DNA of 7,903 nt from UBA1413 sp964461455. Its GTDB lineage: Bacteria > Bacteroidota > Bacteroidia > Bacteroidales > Prolixibacteraceae. Each line of letters opens with the position of its first letter. Position 1 is the first letter of the stretch. This document shows positions 1 to 5,616 of this stretch, in pieces. Location: assembly GCA_964461455.1 (NCBI GenBank), contig CAYWUJ010000074.1, positions 1 through 7,903 on the forward strand, given 5' to 3'. Made by a program: the position numbers and the translations under genes. Below the pieces are notes generated by a model. The model was not told the DNA's origin, did no database searches, and saw only the letters and a program-made list of their open reading frames with translations.

Positions 1-836
1 GCGCCGCCGGCATCGCAGGCGATGGCACGCACAAAATCGTTTCCGGGGGAAGGTATCGTTGTCAGTTTCGCCAGGGGAGTGGTAAAGCTTCTCCCGTCTT
101 CGTTCATCCGGTTAAGTCCCCGGGAAGTGCCGACCCAGAGGATTCCGGATTTGTCCAGGCAGAGAGCGGTAATGTTATTGTCGGAGAGAGCTCCCGGCAT
201 TTCCGGTGGTGCAGAAAAAACGCGGAAGCTGTCTGCCAAGGGGAGATAACAGGCCAATCCGCGTGTCGATCCCATCCAGACCGTTCCATCGGGGGTTTCC
301 AGAAGGGGGATTTTGTAGTCTTTGACGCTTCCGTCGTAACCAAGGGGTGATATGTGGTGGGAAAATGACAACTCTTCCGGATTGCAAATGGTCAGTACCG
401 GTGATGTATTGATGAGGATTTTCCCGTTGCTGTCGCACAAAACGTCGTAAACGTTTCCGGTGATGTCGGTGGGGTAAGGGGTGGAGTAGTGAATGCGGGT
501 GAAGCGTTTCTTTTTTGAGGAATAGCGGTTGAGGCCTCCTTTTGTGCCGATCCAGAGATCTCCGGAAGGGTCTTCGGTGATTCCGTATATCCAGTTGTTG
601 GAAATGGAGGTGGAATCATCGGGCCGGTAAGTATGTACCGTAAAATTGTATCCGTCGAAGCAGTTGAGGCCGTTCTGGGTGCCCAGCCATATGAACCCCC
701 GGGAATCCTGGAAGATGCAGGTGACCACTGATTGGGAAAGGCCATCAGAGAGGGTGTATCCCCGGAAGATAAATTGCCGGGTATTTCCCGGCAGGTTGGC
801 CAGGAGCAGCAATAGTATGAATACTCCCCGGATCAT
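1..836 (-). CDS. Two-component-regulator propeller (Reg_prop) protein, N-terminal part
   Basis: This reading frame is open from an ATG at 836 to the left edge, giving 278 visible residues; the 3' part lies outside. Residues 1-16 are a hydrophobic leader (FILLLLLANL), so the protein is probably exported or its propeller faces the periplasm. The rest is a series of Reg_prop blades with the pattern (D/S)G-x-hydrophobic-W-(L/I/M/V)-G-(T/S)-x-x-GL: SRGFIWLGTQNGL (45-57), SGDLWIGTKGGL (91-102), DGTVWMGSTRGL (183-194) and SGILWVGTSRGL (230-241), with a degenerate blade near 129-150. In Bacteroidota such propellers usually precede a Y_Y_Y domain and a histidine kinase, hybrid kinase/AraC regulator, GGDEF or LuxR output; which one applies here cannot be seen. 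The start is supported by the leader peptide and by an in-frame stop at 876-878 just upstream. It begins 47 bp after the DUF2207 stop, so it may be the last gene of that unit. Family assignment is strong and the ligand unknown. Confidence 0.88.
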   Translation of the reverse strand, partial: MIRGVFILLLLLANLPGNTRQFIFRGYTLSDGLSQSVVTCIFQDSRGFIWLGTQNGLNCFDGYNFTVHTYRPDDSTSISNNWIYGITEDPSGDLWIGTKGGLNRYSSKKKRFTRIHYSTPYPTDITGNVYDVLCDSNGKILINTSPVLTICNPEELSFSHHISPLGYDGSVKDYKIPLLETPDGTVWMGSTRGLACYLPLADSFRVFSAPPEMPGALSDNNITALCLDKSGILWVGTSRGLNRMNEDGRSFTTPLAKLTTIPSPGNDFVRAIACDAGG

Positions 837-883
837 ATGTACAATGTACTGCAAATAATGGAGAATATCAAGGTTTCAGGAAA

Positions 884-2578
884 TTACCAGCCTCCGCCGC
901 CTCCGCCGCCTCCGCCGCCGCCGGCGCTTCCGCCGCCTCCGCTGCCCGAAGAGCTTCCGGGAGGTGTCGACGCCGAAGAGATGGCCGAGGAGAAGCTTTT
1001 TCCCATTTCGGAGGTGAAGTTCCGGGGAGAGAAGGAGGCCACGCTTCCTGCTCCGGCATACCAGGCAGGATGGTAGGTGCGGGTCTCTGTCATCGATTGG
1101 GCCAGGGCGTTTTCGAATTTCCTGCCCCACTGGTTTTCCACCCCCAGGGCAATGGCGTAGGGGAGCAGCTGTTCAAACCGTTCTACGGTGAGGTCGGGTT
1201 CATGGGCCTTGTCGAGCTGTTCTTTTTCGGCCACTGAGAGGTACATCTTAAAGCCTTGGGCCTCATCCATCACTTCCCTTCCCCGGGGTGTGGGGGCTTT
1301 CATCAGCCAGGCAAACAATGCCAGAAGGAAGATGACCAGGATAAGCAGGAATATGGGGATTTCGGGTGTGGGCGCCAGGGCGAAAGTCGCCAGCACCCCG
1401 GCTGCCGAGCCCAGTACTCCGGGCAGGAGGTGCTTGCCGTTGACCTTGAAATAGGTGGGGATCATCTGGTCCCTAATGCTTTTTTCTGCGGCACTGCGGG
1501 CTTTCTGGAAAGCTGCATGGTTTTTCTGGTCGAGGAGGATTTCGCTTCTGCCGGCAAAGAGGGCCTCGCCCATGGCTTTCTCTTCGGGGGTGAGGTCGGC
1601 AATGGCTTCCGGAATGAGGTCCAACCGGTATTTTTTTCCGCTTTTGTCGATTTTCAGGTATCCCTTGATGGCCATACCGACGAGGGATGCTGTGATTATC
1701 CTCTCGTTCATTCCCATCTTATGGAGGAAGCCGGTAGTGGCGGCGCTGAAACCCTGCGGAGGGTCGAAGAGGGGGATGATGGTTCCTTTCCGGGGATCTT
1801 TGCCCACGGCTTTCCACTTCCGGAGGTAGAGCACCAGTGCCAGTGCCAGGGTGAGCAGGGCCGCCAGCACATGGAGGTTGTCTTTCAGAAAGCGCCCCGA
1901 CCTTTCTGAGGCCGTTGGTTCGTGGACGAAACCTTTGGGCCAGGCCACGGCAATGGTCAGCTGTTCTCCGGGGAGCAGAGGCTGGGTTGTGACGGTGGTG
2001 ACGCCGTTGTTTTCCTCCACCTGGGTGCATTGGCAACCCGTGCTTCCGGCGCGGCCCGAATAGGCGGCTTTCTGCACCACCGTGGCCCCTTCAGGGATCC
2101 GGAGGGTCACACTGGCCGTTTCAATGGGAAAAGCCCAGTCGCCCCCGATGGCGTTGAAATAGAGCTCGTCATACTCGCTGAAGAACCCCACCTGACGGGA
2201 AGTGCGGTAGGTGAGGGTGTAGGTGTGGGTGCCCGGGGATATTTCCGTGTTGCTGTCGCCGATGTATACGACTACCCCGTTGTCCTTGTTTTCGGTGAAC
2301 CAGGGTTCGGGGTCGCCGTTGCGCAGCACTTCCCTGACCTGGAAGTCCACCTTAAAACGTGTTCCCGCGTGGTTGTCGTACCGGGTGGGGAAGGTGCGGT
2401 AAATGCCCCTTTTGATGGCGTTCCCTTCAGCCACCACGGAGATCACCTCGGTGACCAGCAGGTCGCCGCTCTTTTCCACCGTGATACGGGTGTCGTAAGA
2501 GAGGATTCTCTCCTGGCCGGCGGCTGAAAAGAAGAGGAGAGAAGCCAAAAGCGCGAAGAAAAAGTTTCTAATGGACAT
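884..2578 (-). CDS. DUF2207 family membrane protein with glycine-repeat tail
   Basis: This 564-residue protein has a signal peptide (1-22, ending SAAGQ). The extracytoplasmic DUF2207 N-terminal domain (about 24-215) is recognised from the start (ILSYDTRITVEKSGDLLVTE), the motif KRGIYRTFPTRY (56-67), the GDWAFPIE segment (145-152) and a C-x-C pair (182, 184). Transmembrane segments follow at about 236-252, 384-402 and 407-426; the loop between the first and second is probably cytoplasmic. The C-terminal part has the family motifs RGREVMDEAQGFKMYL (432-447) and LLPYAIALGVENQW (471-484). The protein ends in a Ser/Gly-rich tail with eleven consecutive Gly and a final Trp. Glycine-rich ends are common in this family. 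The biochemical function is not established; an envelope role is inferred from topology and from the LemA gene 56 bp upstream, a common partner. No promoter is seen in that gap, so the two are probably co-transcribed. The ATG at 2578 gives a proper signal peptide. The family call is secure; the role is open. Confidence 0.9.
   Translation of the reverse strand: MSIRNFFFALLASLLFFSAAGQERILSYDTRITVEKSGDLLVTEVISVVAEGNAIKRGIYRTFPTRYDNHAGTRFKVDFQVREVLRNGDPEPWFTENKDNGVVVYIGDSNTEISPGTHTYTLTYRTSRQVGFFSEYDELYFNAIGGDWAFPIETASVTLRIPEGATVVQKAAYSGRAGSTGCQCTQVEENNGVTTVTTQPLLPGEQLTIAVAWPKGFVHEPTASERSGRFLKDNLHVLAALLTLALALVLYLRKWKAVGKDPRKGTIIPLFDPPQGFSAATTGFLHKMGMNERIITASLVGMAIKGYLKIDKSGKKYRLDLIPEAIADLTPEEKAMGEALFAGRSEILLDQKNHAAFQKARSAAEKSIRDQMIPTYFKVNGKHLLPGVLGSAAGVLATFALAPTPEIPIFLLILVIFLLALFAWLMKAPTPRGREVMDEAQGFKMYLSVAEKEQLDKAHEPDLTVERFEQLLPYAIALGVENQWGRKFENALAQSMTETRTYHPAWYAGAGSVASFSPRNFTSEMGKSFSSAISSASTPPGSSSGSGGGGSAGGGGGGGGGGGW
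891..917. repeat. Three perfect 9-bp tandem units coding glycine
   Basis: The plus strand reads cctccgccg three times in succession, and looser CCG/CCT repetition continues to about 941. On the coding strand the in-frame unit is GGC GGA GGC, part of the eleven-Gly run at the end of the DUF2207 protein. Gain or loss of one unit would keep the frame and change the tail by three Gly, so length variation between strains is likely (inference). Confidence 0.85.
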
Positions 2579-2634
2579 GTTCTTGTGATTTCAGGATGTT
2601 GGCTGTAAGGATAACGCATTGTACCAGAGGAAGT

Positions 2635-3186
2635 TCAGAAGTTTAATTCAGGTGTTGCCCTTTCCGATTGGTTGTCGAGGTCGAAATATTCGCGTTGCCG
2701 GTGGCTGGCCATGCCGGCGACCAGGCTTGAAGGGAACTGTTCGATCAGGATGTTGTAGTTGCGCACGGTACCGTTGTAATAGCGGCGGGCCCTCTGGAGG
2801 TCATGTTCCACTTTGGAGATCTCCCGCTGCAACTCCAGGAAGTTTTGGTTGGCCTTCAGTTCGGGATAATTTTCGACCACCACGAACAGGTTGCCCAGGG
2901 CTTTGGAGAGGCCCACTTCCGCCGTTTCGGCATCTTTGAGGGTGCCGGCGACCATGCCCCGTGAGCGCAGATCTGTAATGGTCTCCAGCAGGTTGCGCTC
3001 GTGGTCGGCATATCCCCTGACCGTTTTTAGGAGCAGGGGAATCAGTTCGTGTCGTTTTTTCAGCTGCACGTCAATGCCACTCCATGCTTCTTTGGTGTAG
3101 TTGAAAAGCCTGACCAGCCGGTTGTATACATAAAGCCCGTAACCTGCCGTGGCCACCAGTAAAAAAAGAAAGAGGAAAATGATCAT
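2635..3186 (-). CDS. lemA: LemA family membrane protein
   Basis: This 183-residue protein has the family's usual length. It has one N-terminal membrane segment (about 1-20) followed by a mostly helical domain. LemA signatures are clear: YNRLV (21-25), EAWSGIDVQLKKRHELIP (33-50), TVRGYADHE (55-63), ENYPELKANQNF (105-116), the REISKVEHDLQRARRYYN segment (121-138) and a C-terminal P-x-L-N-F ending. The frame stays open to an ATG at 3294, but I chose 3186 because the membrane segment begins there, the 36 extra residues look nothing like LemA, and the promoter-like element at 3226-3233 would fall inside the longer version. LemA proteins are membrane-anchored with the helical domain probably outside the cytoplasm; no enzymatic activity is established. 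The DUF2207 gene starts 56 bp downstream, a pairing seen in many bacteria. The symbol is the family name and does not imply the original Listeria function. Confidence 0.92.
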   Translation of the reverse strand: MIIFLFLFLLVATAGYGLYVYNRLVRLFNYTKEAWSGIDVQLKKRHELIPLLLKTVRGYADHERNLLETITDLRSRGMVAGTLKDAETAEVGLSKALGNLFVVVENYPELKANQNFLELQREISKVEHDLQRARRYYNGTVRNYNILIEQFPSSLVAGMASHRQREYFDLDNQSERATPELNF

Positions 3187-3195
3187 AGAAAATTC

Positions 3196-3203
3196 TTTTT
3201 TTT
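3196..3203 (-). promoter_or_regulatory. A8 tract in the lemA translation leader
   Basis: The mRNA-sense strand has eight consecutive A, then nine bases (GAATTTTCT), then the lemA ATG. No Shine-Dalgarno sequence is visible. Bacteroidota genes commonly depend on A-rich leaders rather than SD pairing, so this tract probably helps initiation. It also supports the start at 3186. Confidence 0.5.
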
Positions 3204-3225
3204 CGCGGAACCTTATCCGGATGAC

Positions 3226-3233
3226 CAAATATA
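3226..3233 (-). promoter_or_regulatory. Putative promoter -7 element for lemA-DUF2207
   Basis: The minus strand reads TATATTTG, an exact match to the Bacteroidota primary-sigma -7 consensus TAnnTTTG. It lies 39 bp upstream of the lemA ATG, giving a predicted leader of roughly 30 nt. I find no TTTG -33 box at the usual 19-21 bp spacing, so the call rests on the -7 element and its position in the only sizeable intergenic gap. Confidence 0.5.
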
Positions 3234-3257
3234 GGGAAAAGTTGTGAATTCCGGCGT

Positions 3258-3270
3258 TCGGATTTTCCGA
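3258..3270. repeat. Short perfect inverted repeat upstream of the lemA promoter
   Basis: TCGGA-TTT-TCCGA has 5-bp perfect arms and a 3-base centre. It lies 25 bp upstream of the putative -7 element. It could be a regulator site or a weak hairpin in the trailer of the GH42 transcript. There is no following T-run, so I do not call it an intrinsic terminator. A short repeat like this can arise by chance. Confidence 0.3.
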
Positions 3271-3330
3271 CGGCTCTGCCACGGGGAGATTCAATGCGCG
3301 GCGCCCTGACGGGCTGAGCGTGTTCCTGAC

Positions 3331-5616
3331 TCAGGAGGCCGCGGTGATTTCCAGAACGGCCACCTGTTTGCGGTCAAGGGGTGCCTTGATTTTCAGGAGA
3401 TTTCCGGAACTCCGCACCCTGGTATCACTATTTTTGATCACGTCGCGGACCTTATACCACCCCTCTTTCGTAACGCTGAGGTCAACGGTGACCTCTTCGT
3501 ATTTCTCGCTGTGGTTCAATACGAAAAGTACCGACCCGTTGCTGTTTTCCTGAAGGCGGACTTCCACCTGGTTGGAGGTGCGGCCGTCGTGGGAGGTGGT
3601 GAAAGGTCTTTCAATGCCGGCCCATGGGAGCAGGTTGAGGAAGAAGGCGTCGTTGACGGGGTCCACGTCGGGGAAGTTGGCCATTCCCGGGTAGCTGCCC
3701 ACGGTCATGGCTTTTCCTTTTCCGTAGGAAGTGGTGACCATGGCAGGGTCGCCCTGTTCGGTAAGGGCCAGAATTTCCGAATTTTCAGGATTCAGGAGGG
3801 TCAGGGACTGGGAATAGAGAGATCCCCTGAGTGGCTGGTCTCTCTTTAATCCTTTGAGTGCGGGGTGATCGAGGTCCGTAAAAGAGAGGGCGACCTTTTC
3901 CCTCATGCGGACTTCATTTTCGCGGACGCCGAAAATTTCGTGCAGTCCGAGGCCGGGGATGATGCCTGAGGCATGGCCGAATTCGTCGTTCCAGGCCATG
4001 CGGGCTTCAGCGACCACGTAACCGCCATTGCGGACGAACTCGCGCAGGCCTTCGGCGGCTTTGGCGGTGAACATCACCTGGAAGGGGAGGATGATCAGCT
4101 TGTATTGGGAGAGTTCGCTCTTTTCGATATGTTCACGGTGTATGAAATCGACGGGGACGTTGTGGTTGGCGAACGACTGGTAATAGCCCAGCAGGGAGTT
4201 GGACAACGCTCCGGGGTAGTCGCGCCGTTGCATGCCGCCCACCATTTGGGTCATGGGGTTGTAGAGGATACCGATTTCTGCCTTTACGGGGGTTGACTTC
4301 AGGAAAATTTCCTGGTTACGGTTGACCACAGCGGCCATCTCCCCGGCTTTCACCGCACGGTCGGTGATGCTTCCGTCGAGGTTGATCAGTCCGTACCCCC
4401 CGGCCTCATAGCCTGTCGACATGGGGTAGTATGCGTAGATGTTAACGCCCCTGGCGCCTTTGGAAATGGCCGACCAGGCCCAAATGCGGTGGTCGTCGGC
4501 CGTCACCGGGTCGCTCACCAGCAGGGATATGGTTCCCAGTCCGGCCTGCATTTCTCCCACAAACCAGCCTTCTTTTTCGCGGTTGGCGCTGCGGGTGAAG
4601 TCGGTGGTGGCGCGCAGGGTAGTCAGTGACCAGGCCCTGTCGGGATGGTTATGCTTGGGATACATGGAAACCCCGTAATAGTCGAGGGGCCGTGCCATGA
4701 GAAAGTCATCGGTGGCGCCGGCGCCCACGTGGGGTGACTGAAAGAGGGAGGCACCCACGGCATGGGCGGTGATCAGGTGGGAGGGGTCGCCCTTGCGGAT
4801 GGCCTGATACCGGGCAGCCATGTCATCCATCAGTTTTTCATAGATGAAACTTTTCCAGTCGATGAAGTCGGTGTAACTGAGGATGGTGCTGAAGCGGGGA
4901 GGGTCAATCTGTTCCCAGCCGGTGAAATTCCGGTACCATGCTTTGTTAAGGCCGGCCAGGGAGCCGTATTTCTTTTCGAGCCATGTTCTGAATTTCGCCC
5001 TGGTTCCCGGGCAGAAGCAGAACTGGGCGTTGGTGATGAAGTCGAGGGAGGCCCAGTTGATGATGTGGGGTTCGCTCCAGAGGTCCCACCCGAAGAAGGC
5101 CGGGGAGGCGGAGGCCACCCGTGCTGTGGCGGTGTAAAAGCCCAGGACCGCTTCTGCGGCATCGCTGTTGTCGGTACACACGCCGGGGGCCGCCTGGGGG
5201 TATACCTTGTCGCCGCTGTGGGCTTCAAAGAGGGCATGTGAAAAATCGCGGGCCACCCAGTCGGGGGCCGAATCGACGTAGATCTGGATGAAAACCCTCA
5301 GTCCGGTCTCTTCGGCGAGCCTGAGCAGAAGCTTCAGGTTTTCGAAGTTGTATTTACCCCGTTCCGGTTCACAGGCCGCCCATTCTACCCAGGTGCGTAC
5401 GGTGTTGAATCCCAGACTTTTGATTTGTTGCAGGTCGCGGCGCCATTCCTGTTCTGACTGGGGCGTAATGGTGGAAAGCATGGGCGCCCGGGCCTTACCG
5501 CCGCTGTACCAGACAGAAAAAGGGAAAAAGTCAAACCTGGAGAGCGGGGGTTGTTCCTGTGCTCCGGAACCCAGGGTTATGGCCATCATGAGGATGAGCA
5601 AACCATGTTTAACCAT
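3331..5616 (-). CDS. Secreted GH42-type beta-galactosidase-like glycosidase
   Basis: This 761-residue protein has a signal peptide (1-20, ending GSGAQ), so it is secreted to the periplasm or beyond. It is built like GH42. The catalytic TIM barrel spans about 30-430: GFNTVRTWVEWAACEPERG (69-87), the predicted acid/base Glu182 in WDLWSEPH, a CFCPG segment then FRTWLEKKYGSLAGLNKAW (209-227), and the predicted nucleophile Glu355 in WFVGEMQAG. A trimerisation-type (amidotransferase-like) domain covers about 445-665 with YKLIILPFQVMF (505-516) and FVRNGGYVVAEARM (527-540). A small C-terminal beta domain (about 688-760) ends it. GH42 enzymes remove terminal beta-galactose, but related proteins act on other glycosides, so the substrate is uncertain. 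Ser181 replaces the Asn that normally precedes the acid/base Glu in clan GH-A. The ATG at 5616 gives a good signal peptide and lies inside the end of the upstream gene (8 bp overlap), implying translational coupling. No SusC/SusD genes are visible nearby. Confidence 0.85.
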   Translation of the reverse strand: MVKHGLLILMMAITLGSGAQEQPPLSRFDFFPFSVWYSGGKARAPMLSTITPQSEQEWRRDLQQIKSLGFNTVRTWVEWAACEPERGKYNFENLKLLLRLAEETGLRVFIQIYVDSAPDWVARDFSHALFEAHSGDKVYPQAAPGVCTDNSDAAEAVLGFYTATARVASASPAFFGWDLWSEPHIINWASLDFITNAQFCFCPGTRAKFRTWLEKKYGSLAGLNKAWYRNFTGWEQIDPPRFSTILSYTDFIDWKSFIYEKLMDDMAARYQAIRKGDPSHLITAHAVGASLFQSPHVGAGATDDFLMARPLDYYGVSMYPKHNHPDRAWSLTTLRATTDFTRSANREKEGWFVGEMQAGLGTISLLVSDPVTADDHRIWAWSAISKGARGVNIYAYYPMSTGYEAGGYGLINLDGSITDRAVKAGEMAAVVNRNQEIFLKSTPVKAEIGILYNPMTQMVGGMQRRDYPGALSNSLLGYYQSFANHNVPVDFIHREHIEKSELSQYKLIILPFQVMFTAKAAEGLREFVRNGGYVVAEARMAWNDEFGHASGIIPGLGLHEIFGVRENEVRMREKVALSFTDLDHPALKGLKRDQPLRGSLYSQSLTLLNPENSEILALTEQGDPAMVTTSYGKGKAMTVGSYPGMANFPDVDPVNDAFFLNLLPWAGIERPFTTSHDGRTSNQVEVRLQENSNGSVLFVLNHSEKYEEVTVDLSVTKEGWYKVRDVIKNSDTRVRSSGNLLKIKAPLDRKQVAVLEITAAS

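Noticed and set aside
839..849. GTAC-AAT-GTAC inverted repeat just upstream of the propeller gene ATG
   Set aside because: The arms are only 4 bp and self-palindromic, with no promoter element nearby to make an operator convincing.
837..1076. Plus-strand frame rich in consecutive prolines
   Set aside because: It is the antisense image of the DUF2207 glycine tail and has no other protein-like feature.
1256..1909. Plus-strand frame of 217 codons, and a similar one at 1922-2527
   Set aside because: Both are opposite the DUF2207 gene, whose signal peptide, membrane segments and family motifs run continuously through the region.
3187..3294. Longer LemA version starting at 3294
   Set aside because: The added 36 residues resemble no LemA N-terminus, would bury the membrane segment, and would include the promoter-like element and A-rich leader.
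3303..3314. GCCC-TGAC-GGGC hairpin after the GH42 stop as a terminator
   Set aside because: The stem is only 4 bp, neighbouring bases do not extend it, and no T-run follows on the minus strand.
3324..3336. TCCTGACTCAGGA palindrome across the GH42 stop codon
   Set aside because: It has a single-base centre, overlaps coding sequence and shows no second copy, so it is probably chance.
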